Origin: Microcoleus sp. bin38.metabat.b11b12b14.051
GTDB taxonomy: Bacteria; Cyanobacteriota; Cyanobacteriia; Cyanobacteriales; Microcoleaceae
Direction: 5' to 3'
Assembly: GCF_013299165.1 (NCBI RefSeq)
Contig: NZ_JAAFKD010000001.1
Span: 186,001-250,000, forward strand
DNA length: 64,000 nt
Shown: positions 23,995 to 33,260 of the stretch, one piece after another
Numbering within the stretch: the first letter of the stretch is position 1
Layout of the letters: every line of letters starts with the position of its first letter
Position numbers and translations under genes: made by a program
The notes under the pieces: generated by a model
Seen by the model: only the letters and a program-made list of their open reading frames with translations
The model's database searches: none
What the model was told of the DNA's origin: nothing

Positions 23995-24585
23995 ATGACA
24001 GATCAGTTAGATAACGATAAGCTTCCGGTAGCCGCACAGCGAGTTGCCTTTGCCCTTCGTACAGTAGGCTGGGTGTGCTTCTGGGCGCAGTCAGTGCTGG
24101 CGGTGGTCGCGGCGATCATTTTGCTCTTTGCCATTCCCTTGGCTATTCCCAGCGCCACCGCCCCTGGGAGTTCAACCAGTGCCGGCACCGGCGGGGGCGT
24201 ATTTTTTGCCCTGTGCGGGCTGGGAGTGCTCGGTTACAGCGTATTTCGTGCTTGGAGGTTCACCCGCTTGTCGAGAGAGTTGCGATCGCCCGCCAACACA
24301 GCCCGCCCCAAAAAAGCAGACACCATCAAACAAGTGCAGTTGACACTGATGAGCAACTTATCAGGAATGCTGCTGACTCTGATCGGCGCAGAAGCCATCA
24401 GCGGCACGCTGTTAGCTAAATCCCTAGCTCAGCCACAAGCTTTGTTCGGTGCCGCCGTTGATTTGGGCCGATTTATTCAGCCTTTAGACATATTTGTGGT
24501 GCTAGCCAACACTCACGCCACTGTTGCCCACTTTGTGGGGATTATTGGGAGTTTGTGGTTGCTCGATCGCATCCACAAGCAATAG
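23995..24585 (+). CDS. DUF3611-family membrane protein
   Basis: A 196-residue protein with four hydrophobic segments (about 28-52, 66-84, 113-135 and 160-192). The AFALRTVGWVCFWAQ opening and VVLANTHATVAHFVGIIGS ending are typical of DUF3611, a family conserved in cyanobacteria and plastids. Its function is unknown; thylakoid or envelope location is likely. It is divergent from the HLIP gene. Confidence 0.85.
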   Translation: MTDQLDNDKLPVAAQRVAFALRTVGWVCFWAQSVLAVVAAIILLFAIPLAIPSATAPGSSTSAGTGGGVFFALCGLGVLGYSVFRAWRFTRLSRELRSPANTARPKKADTIKQVQLTLMSNLSGMLLTLIGAEAISGTLLAKSLAQPQALFGAAVDLGRFIQPLDIFVVLANTHATVAHFVGIIGSLWLLDRIHKQ

Positions 24586-24743
24586 AACATCGGGAATCGG
24601 GAATTGGTAATAGGTAACCGCCACTCCCCCACTCTCCCGCGAGCCCTCTCAAACTCCCCACTCTCCCCCTCTCCCCTCCGGAATCAATGCCAAGCAGTCG
24701 AAGAACGTACTCAGATACCTTCTAGCAATACACCACAAACATC

Positions 24744-25889
24744 ATGGCACTGAAACCCGAGGCTTATTTTGGGGTGACAGATCACGCAACTATTGAAGTT
24801 TCTCAAGAAAGTTTTCGTTCTGTCCTCGGTCAAATAGAAGCTGAACTCCTGTGTAGCGACACCTACACCCAAGCTCTAGCTAGCTTGCAAACTATGTTGG
24901 GCTCCGCAGCCTCTGCTGCCGAAATTTTAATTAGAGCAGTTAGCAGAGAAGCCGTAAAGCTCGCATTTGACAGATTTGGCAAACCAAACAAAACGGAAAT
25001 GCAACTCACCCAAGAGAATTTCGCTGCCGCAATGCCCGCTGCAACTTATCTTAAAGAAGTAGAGCCGTCAGTACCTGCTCCTGTTTTCTATTGGCGCAGC
25101 GCTACTTTGGAAGCGCCTCCGACAACCGAACTGGAGACTGAAAATTGCGATCGAGACACTTACATACCAGAAGAAAGCAAACCAGCGCCTCAAACAGAAA
25201 TTGAAGTCGAGTCCGCTGCACCTGCTGCAACTGTTATCGCCCCCGCTAAATCCTTCCCAGGGCTTGGTTTTCCCAAGAAACAGCAAAAACTCACCAAGGA
25301 AGAAGCAGCAGCAATAGCAGTTCAACAGCGAGAAGAATGCCTGCTGGAGTTGGGTAGAGAATTACGCAAAGGGCGGCAAGTTCGATCGCTATCTCTCCAG
25401 CAACTGCACAGTCAAACTCTCGTACCGCTGCACCACATCGAATCGATCGAAAATGGGGAAATTGAGAAACTGCCCCAAGATATTTACGTTAGAGGTTTTA
25501 TCCGCAGATTGGGCGACGCCTTGGGGCTAGACGGCACCGCCATGGCGAATGCTTTGCCCAAACCCGCCCCGAGTCCAATCGTTCCCAGCACGTATTTGTC
25601 TGCTTCCGACTCCGACTCAGGCGAAGGCTTTCAAATGCGTCCCGTGCATTTGTACATCGGCTACACAGCTTTGATGGCTGGGGCGATCGGGGGCGTGGGT
25701 TGGTTGTCGCAGCAACCCGTCGTACCTGGAGCGAATGCTGTAGAGCCACAGGTGAAACCAGCCGCCTCGGTTGCGCCGTCTCCAAAAAGCCAAGAAAAAG
25801 CGCCTCAACCGGGCTTGAAGAAGTCTAAGAGTCACGGGGGCATGATTATGGGGGCTGACATGGCACCTCCGGAGGTGATTTTTGGTTAG
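24744..25889 (+). CDS. RodZ-like protein: cytoplasmic HTH, one membrane segment
   Basis: A 381-residue protein. The HTH_25-type helix-turn-helix of RodZ proteins lies at about residues 195-265 (LGRELRKGRQVRSLSLQQLH, then IENGEIEKLPQDIYVRGFIRRL). It is followed by a transmembrane segment at about 305-325 (VHLYIGYTALMAGAIGGVGW) and a short Pro-rich periplasmic tail. The N-terminal 180 residues are a conserved-looking helical region (residues 1-80) plus an acidic linker. RodZ links MreB filaments to the membrane and cell-wall machinery; mreBCD lies at 40.7 kb. The usual C-terminal DUF4115 domain is absent. Confidence 0.75.
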   Translation: MALKPEAYFGVTDHATIEVSQESFRSVLGQIEAELLCSDTYTQALASLQTMLGSAASAAEILIRAVSREAVKLAFDRFGKPNKTEMQLTQENFAAAMPAATYLKEVEPSVPAPVFYWRSATLEAPPTTELETENCDRDTYIPEESKPAPQTEIEVESAAPAATVIAPAKSFPGLGFPKKQQKLTKEEAAAIAVQQREECLLELGRELRKGRQVRSLSLQQLHSQTLVPLHHIESIENGEIEKLPQDIYVRGFIRRLGDALGLDGTAMANALPKPAPSPIVPSTYLSASDSDSGEGFQMRPVHLYIGYTALMAGAIGGVGWLSQQPVVPGANAVEPQVKPAASVAPSPKSQEKAPQPGLKKSKSHGGMIMGADMAPPEVIFG

Positions 25890-26303
25890 GGTGCAATACG
25901 CGATTTTTAGCGGTTGTCATTGCCAGGAACGAATCAATCGCAGTATCTTTTTTTCACAGGGTTTTGCCGATCGCACTGTCTTATCTAAACTGTATTGGGT
26001 GAGTGTGTCGGGCGATCGATCGTCCGACAACACTCTTAGCCCAGGCGAGCTCGGAAACTGAGTTTCCGAGCTCACCTGTGTGAGATACACAGCTAGAAGA
26101 CATCCGTCGCTCAGAATAATCAATCGTGGTGGCAATTTTAGTTGCATCCCGCACTTTTCATCTATGTATCGAGTCAAATCGAAAAATTTCCGATCTCAAA
26201 TTGCCCCGCGTTGCACCCAAAGTGCATTTTCAACCACATCAGGAAACCCAATATGTGCGATAAACTATCTACTTGACCAGTCCTAAAAGAGATTTCCGAT
26301 AAG
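25890..26303. other. Intergenic region before speA
   Basis: 413 bases with no convincing gene on either strand. It contains the long perfect palindrome at 26042-26078 and probably the speA promoter. Confidence 0.6.
26042..26078. repeat. 37-base near-perfect palindrome
   Basis: GAGCTCGGAAACT (26047-26059) and its exact complement (26061-26073) are separated by one base. The pairing extends outward as CAGG/CCTG with one mismatched pair. No T-run follows. It could be an operator, a cruciform or a protected repeat. Confidence 0.8.
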
Positions 26304-28313
26304 ATGAGTTCCCCAGCCACCGCTGCTTCCTCCGATATCGAGCCGCTATCGACTCAGCCACAAACAGTCACGAGTTTGACTGTATCGCACAGTGCTTTGG
26401 TAGCCGCTTCTCAAGTACCACAAAAATCTTGGACAATAGAAGATAGCGAGAAACTGTACCGCATTCAAGGTTGGGGCGAACCCTATTTTTCGATCAATGC
26501 TGCCGGTCACGTTACCGTGTCTCCCAAGGGCGATCGCGGCGGTTCCCTGGATTTGTGCGAACTGGTAGAATCGCTCAAACAGCGAAATTTGGCTTTGCCG
26601 CTGCTGATTCGATTTTCTGATATTTTGGAAGACCGGATCGATCGCCTCAATTCCTGTTTTGCCAGAGCGATCGCTCGCTACAATTACAAAAATGTTTATC
26701 GCGGTGTTTTTCCAGTCAAATGCAACCAGCACCGACAATTAGTTCAAGATTTGGTGCGTTTCGGTCAACCCCATCACTTCGGACTGGAAGCCGGCTCTAA
26801 ACCAGAATTAATGATCGCTTTAGCGACCTTAAAAACCCCAGGCGCTTTGTTGATTTGTAACGGTTACAAAGACCGCGAATACATAGAAACCGCAATTTTA
26901 GCGCAGCGGCTCGGCAAAACTGCCGTAATTGTGCTGGAGCAAATTGAGGAAGTAGAACTCGCCATCGCCGCTAGCAAAGCATTAGGAATTAAGCCGATTT
27001 TGGGAGTGCGAGCCAAACTTACTACCAAAGGCGTTGGGCGCTGGGGAGGTTCCACGGGCGATCGGGCAAAATTTGGCTTGACAATTCCTGAAATTATCCG
27101 TGCTGTCACCCAACTGGAAAAAGCTGGAATGCTGGATTGCTTGCAATTGCTGCACTTCCATATCGGCTCTCAAATTTCCTCAATTAGCGTCATCAAAGAT
27201 GCCATTCGGGAAGCCAGCCACATCTATGTAGAGTTAGCTAAATTGGGAGCTAATATGAACTACTTGGACGTAGGTGGCGGGCTGGGCGTTGACTACGACG
27301 GCTCTAAAACCAACTTCCACGCTTCCAAAAACTACAATATGCAAAACTACGCAAACGACGTAGTAGCGGGAGTGAAAGATGCCTGCGACGAGCGGAAAAT
27401 TCCTGTACCGATTATCATTAGCGAAAGCGGGCGGGCGATCGCTTCTCACCAATCAGTCTTAGTGTTTGACGTACTCGGGACTAGCGATGTCCCCAGAGAA
27501 GTACCAGAACCAGTAGACGAAAACGCGCACCAAATTCCGCGCAACCTTTACGAAATTTACCAATCTATTACTCCGGAAAATTACCAAGAAGTCTATCACG
27601 ATGCTATCCAATTTAAGGAAGAAGCAGTGAGTTTATTTAACCTAGGCTATCTGGGAATTGAGGAACGGGCAAAAACCGAACAGTTATACTGGGCTTGCTG
27701 CGATAAAATACAGGCCATCGCGCGACAAAAAGACTATGTATCGGAAGATTTGGAAGACTTAGAAAAGGTGATGGCGTCCATTTATTACATCAACTTATCT
27801 GTTTTCCAGTCAGTACCAGACAGTTGGGCAATTAACCAATTGTTTCCAATTATGCCAATAAACCGACTTGACGAAGAACCGACTCAGCGCGGTATTTTAG
27901 CCGATCTCACCTGCGACAGCGACGGCAAAATCGACCAATTTATCGATTTACGAGATGTCAAGTCCGTTCTGGAACTGCATACAATTAAACCTGGAGAACC
28001 TTACTATTTAGCTTTGTTTTTGGGAGGTGCTTATCAAGAAATTATGGGCAACCTTCACAACTTATTCGGCGATGCAAATACAGTTCACATTCAGCTAACG
28101 CCTTCAGGCTATCATATCGAACACGTTGTGAAAGGAGACACGATGAAAGAAGTTCTCAGCTACGTTCAGTATGATGCAGAAAGTTTGGTGGAAAGCATCC
28201 GCCGCCAGACAGAAGCAGCTTTGCAGCAAAATAAAATCACTCTTTCCGAGGCCCAACTTTTACTGCAAAATTACGAGCGGAGTTTGGGCAAATATACTTA
28301 TTTGCAGTCATAA
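26304..28313 (+). CDS. speA: Biosynthetic arginine decarboxylase
   Basis: A 669-residue PLP enzyme that converts arginine to agmatine, the start of polyamine synthesis from arginine. The PLP-lysine segment VFPVKCNQH lies near residue 140. The LQLLHFHIGSQ block and the YLDVGGGLGVDYDG motif of fold-III (alanine racemase-like) decarboxylases follow. The PRGILADLTCDSDGKI-like segment holds the substrate-site cysteine (LADLTCDSDGKIDQF). Length and layout match cyanobacterial SpeA. The first 35 residues are poorly conserved-looking and rich in Ser/Thr. Confidence 0.95.
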   Translation: MSSPATAASSDIEPLSTQPQTVTSLTVSHSALVAASQVPQKSWTIEDSEKLYRIQGWGEPYFSINAAGHVTVSPKGDRGGSLDLCELVESLKQRNLALPLLIRFSDILEDRIDRLNSCFARAIARYNYKNVYRGVFPVKCNQHRQLVQDLVRFGQPHHFGLEAGSKPELMIALATLKTPGALLICNGYKDREYIETAILAQRLGKTAVIVLEQIEEVELAIAASKALGIKPILGVRAKLTTKGVGRWGGSTGDRAKFGLTIPEIIRAVTQLEKAGMLDCLQLLHFHIGSQISSISVIKDAIREASHIYVELAKLGANMNYLDVGGGLGVDYDGSKTNFHASKNYNMQNYANDVVAGVKDACDERKIPVPIIISESGRAIASHQSVLVFDVLGTSDVPREVPEPVDENAHQIPRNLYEIYQSITPENYQEVYHDAIQFKEEAVSLFNLGYLGIEERAKTEQLYWACCDKIQAIARQKDYVSEDLEDLEKVMASIYYINLSVFQSVPDSWAINQLFPIMPINRLDEEPTQRGILADLTCDSDGKIDQFIDLRDVKSVLELHTIKPGEPYYLALFLGGAYQEIMGNLHNLFGDANTVHIQLTPSGYHIEHVVKGDTMKEVLSYVQYDAESLVESIRRQTEAALQQNKITLSEAQLLLQNYERSLGKYTYLQS

Positions 28314-28317
28314 TTAG

Positions 28318-28548
28318 TCAGTAGTCAGTTGTCAGTTGTCAGTTGTCAGTTGTCAGTCAGTAGGGGCGGTGCCCCCGTGCCCGCCCTCAGTTGTCAGTTG
28401 TCAGTTGTCAGTTGTCATTTGTCATTTGTTGAGAAATGATGATGACATAACTGTAAAGGTAGGGTGCAAATGGAGCACCTTACCTTTATCGATTAGCAAT
28501 TATCAATTAGCAATTAGCAATTAGCAATTACCAATTACCAATTACCAA
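28318..28548. repeat. Tandem heptamers (CAGTTGT, CAATTAG) and a 26-base GC-rich repeat
   Basis: AGTTGTC heptamers at 28319-28360 and 28387-28430 flank a TAGGGGCGGTGCCCCC repeat at 28361-28386. A second array of CAATTAG/CAATTAC heptamers fills 28497-28550, running up to the end of the convergent nucleotidyltransferase gene. Confidence 0.9.
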
Positions 28549-29712
28549 TTATTCAGCATGACCGAGAATTTCTGCGATCGCCCGCCGCTCTTCTCCCTGC
28601 TGAGTTGGTAAAACTTGGCGAGCATCAGTAATCAGCCAATCGAGAGCCGCTGCTTGCAAATCGATCGCCGCCCCGGTTTTATCAACGCAGTAGCGTCCGA
28701 ACACCAGTTTGTCAACTAACCGCACTTCCGGGCCTAAACGCGAATACTCAAAAATCACGCTGTTTTCCACAGTCGCCCCGCTGCACACCCAACAATTCGG
28801 GCCGATCATTGTCGGGCCGACAATTTTGGCTCCGTCTTCAATAATCGTCATCCCGCCAATATAAACCGGGCCGGTAATATCAACTTTATCCCAGTTGACA
28901 GCTACATTCAGACCAACGTAAACGCCGGGGCGCACTTCAATTCCGGGAATGGAAACATTTTTAATTTCTCCCAACAGCACGCTCTGAATTGCGCGCCAAT
29001 AGTCAGGAACTTTGCCGATATCCACCCACTCAAAGTCCATGCTAATCCCGTAAAAAGGCGCGCCTGCTTCTACTAGCTTCGGGAATAACTGGGAACCGAT
29101 ATCGTACTCCGTATCAGAAGGAATGTAATTGAATATTTCTGGTTCAAAAATATAAATACCAGTGTTGATGTCGGTACTCAGAGCTTCCTCTACAGAAGGT
29201 TTTTCTTGGAAAGCTTTAATTTTGCCAGACTCGTCTGTAACTACAACACCGTAACTCGAAACTTCTTCCTTGGGAACAGATTTCATTACAATAGTAGCGA
29301 TCGCCCCTTTTTCCCGGTGCCACTTCACAGCAGCAGTCAAGTCCAAGTCAATCAAAGCGTCGCCGCACAGCACCACAAAAGTATCGTCAAAAAACGGGGA
29401 AAAGTCCTGAATCCGTTTCATGCCGCCAGCCGAACCCACGGCATCTCCAATCATTTGTCCGTCTTCAATCCGCCCTTCAAAAGAATAGGCTATTTGTACC
29501 CCAAACTTTTGACCGTCGCGGAAGTAGTTCTCAATCACGTCGGCCAGGTGAGAAACATTGACCATAATCTGGTCAAACCCATGCTGGCGGAGCAATTCAA
29601 CCAAAAATTCCATCACCGGCTTTTGCAGGATCGGGATCATCGGTTTTGGTGTAGTGTGAGTAATGGGACGGACGCGAGTGCCTTTACCAGCCGCCAGAAT
29701 CATCGCTTTCAT
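28549..29712 (-). CDS. Sugar-phosphate nucleotidyltransferase with left-handed beta-helix domain
   Basis: A 387-residue enzyme starting MKAMILAAGKGTRVRP, the nucleotide-binding loop of NDP-sugar pyrophosphorylases. An earlier ATG at 29748 would add 12 residues that do not align with the family, so 29712 is preferred. The N-terminal domain has the GDALIDLD metal-binding motif (LCGDALIDLDL). The C-terminal part is a hexapeptide beta-helix (about 250-340, with VYVGLNV and GATVENSVIF). Such enzymes make GDP-mannose, dTDP- or UDP-glucose; the exact nucleotide and sugar are not determined. It may supply precursors to the polysaccharide genes at the left end. Confidence 0.88.
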   Translation of the reverse strand: MKAMILAAGKGTRVRPITHTTPKPMIPILQKPVMEFLVELLRQHGFDQIMVNVSHLADVIENYFRDGQKFGVQIAYSFEGRIEDGQMIGDAVGSAGGMKRIQDFSPFFDDTFVVLCGDALIDLDLTAAVKWHREKGAIATIVMKSVPKEEVSSYGVVVTDESGKIKAFQEKPSVEEALSTDINTGIYIFEPEIFNYIPSDTEYDIGSQLFPKLVEAGAPFYGISMDFEWVDIGKVPDYWRAIQSVLLGEIKNVSIPGIEVRPGVYVGLNVAVNWDKVDITGPVYIGGMTIIEDGAKIVGPTMIGPNCWVCSGATVENSVIFEYSRLGPEVRLVDKLVFGRYCVDKTGAAIDLQAAALDWLITDARQVLPTQQGEERRAIAEILGHAE

Positions 29713-30022
29713 TCTTAACTTCCTCAACCCTCTGTTAATTGATATCAACTCAACAATTAGATGCTAGCGGTTGCGATCGATTCGATCGCAGCGATATCCT
29801 GACCTGTTTATAGGCGACATCGTACCAGGCTATCGATCGTTTATTCCCAATTCACTTAGATTTCAGAAACCAGGAATCGAGAATCAGCAACAACTTGGCA
29901 CTCCTGCTGTCGGCGTTGTAGACTCAGTGGCACAATACCGGCGAGCGAGGTTGTGCCTGGAATTTTAGCCGACGCAGCAGCACGTTTATTAGTTTCCCCC
30001 GAGAACCTAATGCCCTGCAAGC

Positions 30023-30835
30023 TCAAATCGCCCGGATTTTGAGGTCTTGGTAAAACTCTTCTTGAACCAACTCTACTTTAGACTGAGCCGATAGCAGCAA
30101 CAGCGCCCAAAAAACACCCACACGGTCACGATCGGGTAAGTGGACTTCTCCAGCCGCTGGCGGGGGTTCTGGGTTAACAGAGGTGTGCAAATCGCGATCG
30201 TGCCAAAGTTTTAGCAGTTGTTCCAAGTCGAGCCAACCGTCATCAATTTCAGAGCCGCGTTGTGCCAGAAACCGATCGAGTTCGCTAGCAGTTTCCACGA
30301 GATTTTCTTGGTGAGCCAGCTCAAAGATAGCCTGGGCGGCTTGCGATCGCATTTTTGAAGTCGGGCGGCGTCTGGGAGCAACAGTCTGCTCCATTGCAGC
30401 TTTCATTAACTGCAACTGTTCGATCAGTTCTGGGAGAGTCACCGGGCGTTTTTGTGGCAGTTGAGCGACACCGCGACGGCGCAATTGTCGTTCGAGATGC
30501 TGCGGCAAATGTCGCCCTCCTGAGCGTTCTGCGTCTTCGAGCGCCGCCTCGTCAGCTTCGGGATTCGGCGGGGGTTCTGAGAGGACAATACTTTCTGCTT
30601 TGAGCAACACCAGCATCGAAGCGTACAAAAACGCTTGGCCCGAGTGGGACAAATCGGAGAAATCCTTACTCTGATTGGTATCGCAGGCGTTGGTCAGCTT
30701 GCTCAAACATCGATCGAACACTTCAATGACTTTAACGTCCCAAGGATCGATTTCTCCCCGTTCTGCTAAGTCAATTAAAATTGCGATCCCCTCAGAAATC
30801 GTTTCTAAACCATCTTGGTCTCGGGAAACAACCAT
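30023..30835 (-). CDS. scpA: Segregation and condensation protein A
   Basis: A 270-residue kleisin that bridges the SMC heads in the condensin-like complex. The N-terminal block ISEGIAILIDLAERGEIDPWDVKVIEV is the SMC-neck-binding helix. The C-terminal winged-helix ends WALLLLSAQSKVELVQEEFY. Between them lies a linker rich in Arg and Pro. Its partner SMC is encoded 12 kb to the left; scpB is not in the window. An ATTTTAG repeat begins 2-3 bases upstream of the start codon, so the leader of the mRNA consists of repeat sequence. Confidence 0.92.
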   Translation of the reverse strand: MVVSRDQDGLETISEGIAILIDLAERGEIDPWDVKVIEVFDRCLSKLTNACDTNQSKDFSDLSHSGQAFLYASMLVLLKAESIVLSEPPPNPEADEAALEDAERSGGRHLPQHLERQLRRRGVAQLPQKRPVTLPELIEQLQLMKAAMEQTVAPRRRPTSKMRSQAAQAIFELAHQENLVETASELDRFLAQRGSEIDDGWLDLEQLLKLWHDRDLHTSVNPEPPPAAGEVHLPDRDRVGVFWALLLLSAQSKVELVQEEFYQDLKIRAI

Positions 30836-30837
30836 TC

Positions 30838-30870
30838 GATTTTGGATTTTAGATTTTAGATTTTAGATTT
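30838..30870. repeat. ATTTTAG tandem repeat at the scpA start
   Basis: Four GATTTTA-type heptamers directly abut the scpA start codon, on the upstream side of this minus-strand gene. Confidence 0.85.
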
Positions 30871-31024
30871 AGGACTTGTGCACTCGACCACCCAGAAACC
30901 GGGTACATTAACCGAAATAAAGTATTTTCAGCAAGTTTTTGGGTTAAACAACCAAGGTTATGACCAGCGGTGGGTTCTGGACAGAGATTCGAGATTTCTT
31001 CCAAAAATGAGAGAGTAACTCAAT

Positions 31025-31414
31025 TTAATTAGCAGTCATTTCAGCAGCTTTTACCTCGGTTGTTGCTGTTTCTAAACTTGTCAGTTCTGCACTTTCTAAC
31101 AAAGGTTGTTTTCCTTCTACTTCTGCTTTATAGCGTTCGATATCTTGTTGTAATTCCTGAATTTGCTGCTCTTTTTGGCGAACTTGGCGGAGTTCTTGGC
31201 GGGAGGTGATAGTTCGCTGCATTCTCGACCACAAACTGAACAGCCACGCTAAAATCGCTCCCAATCCGGTCGCTACAATTAGTTCTACGCACAGCGGAGC
31301 TTTAAGTTGGACGCCTTTAATAATTTGAACGGTGGTCTGCTCTGTATTTTCGATGCTGAACAATACTAGAGCCAAGCAAATCAGAAAGATGAAGAAGAAA
31401 TTTAGCGCTCGCAT
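31025..31414 (-). CDS. LapA-domain membrane protein
   Basis: A 129-residue protein with two transmembrane segments (about 5-20 and 44-64) in the LapA/YciS arrangement: LALVLFSIENTEQTTVQII, then ELIVATGLGAILAWLFSLWSRM. A coiled coil (about 70-110) and an acidic Ala/Thr tail follow. In Escherichia coli LapA helps control lipopolysaccharide assembly; in cyanobacteria the role is not known. It is monocistronic. Confidence 0.8.
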   Translation of the reverse strand: MRALNFFFIFLICLALVLFSIENTEQTTVQIIKGVQLKAPLCVELIVATGLGAILAWLFSLWSRMQRTITSRQELRQVRQKEQQIQELQQDIERYKAEVEGKQPLLESAELTSLETATTEVKAAEMTAN

Positions 31415-31533
31415 TTTCTCTGTTCCTAATTCTTAATTCCGGTCATTCAGTTGACAATTGACAGTTGACAGTTGACAGCAAACAGGTTGACTTCGGAGGG
31501 CGACATCTATCTGGAAGGAAGAGGATTGGAGTA

Positions 31534-31725
31534 ATGAATAGTCTGATTTTAATTTCTCCTTACAAGGGTTCCGGCTTTAAACCAATTGTTTCTGGTCAAT
31601 CAAATTGTTTGCCATTTGTCAACTATTTTTTAGCAGATGCTCCCAGTTTTGTTGATCAGATAGAATCTGGTCAATTAACCATAATAGCCCAGGGCGGGTT
31701 TATGGGAACTTTGAAAGTTTATTGA
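31534..31725 (+). CDS. Small hypothetical protein
   Basis: A 63-residue open frame beginning MNSLILISPYKGSGF, preceded by GGAG four bases before the ATG. A longer frame from 31465 has no such site. The protein is neutral and uncharged, with hydrophobic patches but no clear transmembrane helix. No family was recognised, and it may not be expressed. Confidence 0.4.
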   Translation: MNSLILISPYKGSGFKPIVSGQSNCLPFVNYFLADAPSFVDQIESGQLTIIAQGGFMGTLKVY

Positions 31726-31764
31726 AGATAATGGTACGCCCGCCCTAAACCGAAAATATCCTTT

Positions 31765-32592
31765 TTAGGTTTGGCTGATGTTTTGAGTTTTTTTACCGAT
31801 TCCCAGAGCTGGGAATATTTGATATTTCACAGCAGTGCCGGCCGCCACAAATAACGCAATAATCAGCGCCCCAATTCCTACGGGACTGGGAATCCAGAAT
31901 GTAGCCTCCAAATAGTTAACTTCCCCGGGCTTCAGCTTCCAAACTAACTGCTTTCCTTGCTGGTAGCTTTCGGGAACCAGCGCACCGTTGACTGGAGTTT
32001 GAATATTTTCGGCACCCCAAGGCGTGTTCAAGCTAAAGTCTAGCTGCAAAAGTCCCCCCGGACTCAGCAGCGGACTGCCGTTTGAGGAAAGCAGAGAAAG
32101 CGATCGCAAATCCAATTCCAAAGTCAACCGATTTCGCAGCGCCAATAACAAATTATTCTGCTTGACTTTCAGGTGAGATTCAAACTTCGGCAAATCGGTT
32201 TCTAGGGGACTTGCGGCCCGAGATTTGGCGGTGGGTGGGATCGGATTGTAAAATTGGTTAAACTTGTCTTCTAATTCGGCTCCATTATTGAATGGAATCG
32301 TCACTAGAACTTCTCTCTCAGAAAGCCGTTTAGTTTTTCCGTCGAGCAATCTCGCCCTGCTTTCTACGCTTTTCAACCAATCGGCAACAGTTTCGCTGCT
32401 GAAGCTGGTCAACCTTTCCCCTAGTTTAATGTGCTGCACGATTTCGCCGTGAGTTTGACTATCAAAGTTGACTCCGACATCGTACTGAACGCATCCAGTC
32501 ACTAGAGTTAAAAGGCAAAAAACAAAAGGTAAAAGAAAGAAAAACTGCTTTTTCTTCTTCCCAGTTCCATCCTTGACATTTTGCTCTTTCAT
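31765..32592 (-). CDS. DUF3153-family lipoprotein
   Basis: A 275-residue protein with a signal peptide and lipobox LTLVTGC, then a beta-rich domain beginning VQYDVGVNFDSQTHGEIVQH, which is the DUF3153 pattern found in cyanobacteria and plants. A C-terminal hydrophobic segment (about 235-258 of the mature numbering) makes it bitopic. The start at 32592 (MKEQNVK) is preferred over 32622 because it gives a normal short n-region before the signal helix. Function is unknown. Confidence 0.8.
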   Translation of the reverse strand: MKEQNVKDGTGKKKKQFFFLLPFVFCLLTLVTGCVQYDVGVNFDSQTHGEIVQHIKLGERLTSFSSETVADWLKSVESRARLLDGKTKRLSEREVLVTIPFNNGAELEDKFNQFYNPIPPTAKSRAASPLETDLPKFESHLKVKQNNLLLALRNRLTLELDLRSLSLLSSNGSPLLSPGGLLQLDFSLNTPWGAENIQTPVNGALVPESYQQGKQLVWKLKPGEVNYLEATFWIPSPVGIGALIIALFVAAGTAVKYQIFPALGIGKKTQNISQT

Positions 32593-32629
32593 CTTTCTTC
32601 CCCTGTATTTCCCTATTTGCATAAATTAG

Positions 32630-33195
32630 CAAAGCCAGGTTTGTAGTGAGGACTTCAGTCCTTCTTGACTCAACTAGGATAAGAGGACTAAATTCCTCAC
32701 TACAAACCATTTTTATAGCTGTCGATTTGTGACAGAAACAGTTTTTTTGCAAATCCAGGTTTGTAGTGAGGACTTCAGTCCTTCTTAACTCAACTAGGAT
32801 AAGAGGACTAAAGTCCTCACTACAAACCAATTTTATAGCTGTCGATTTATGACAGAAACAGTTTTTTTGCAAATCCAGGTTTGTAGTGAGGACTTCAGTC
32901 CTTCTTCACTCAACTAGGATAAGAGGACTAAAGTCCTCACTACAAACCAATTTTATAGCTGTCGATTTATGACAGAAACAGTTTTTTTGCAAAGCCAGGT
33001 TCGTAGTGAGGACTTCAGTCCTTCTTAACTCAACTAGGATAACAGGACTAAAGTCCTCACTACAAACCAATTTTATAGCTGTCGATTTGTGACAGAAACA
33101 GTTTTTTTTTGCAAAGCCAGGTTCGTAGTGAGGACTTCAGTCCTTCTTGACTCAACTAGGATAAGAGGACTAAAGTCCTCACTACAAACCAAGAC
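32630..33195. repeat. Five tandem copies of a 120-base hairpin repeat
   Basis: Units starting near CCAGGTTTGTAGTGAGGACT recur at about 32635, 32755, 32875, 32995 and 33117, a period of 120 bases with few differences. Each unit contains two facing arms (GTAGTGAGGACTTCAGTCCT and AGGACTAAAGTCCTCACTAC) that form a long hairpin, and then a spacer with ATAGCTGTCGATTTATGACA. No coding sequence was seen. Confidence 0.95.
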
Positions 33196-33260
33196 GTGAG
33201 TCTTAACATTTTGATAGCAGCAGTGTCGGAGTCACCTGAAATTAACCGCACTGAATGAAC

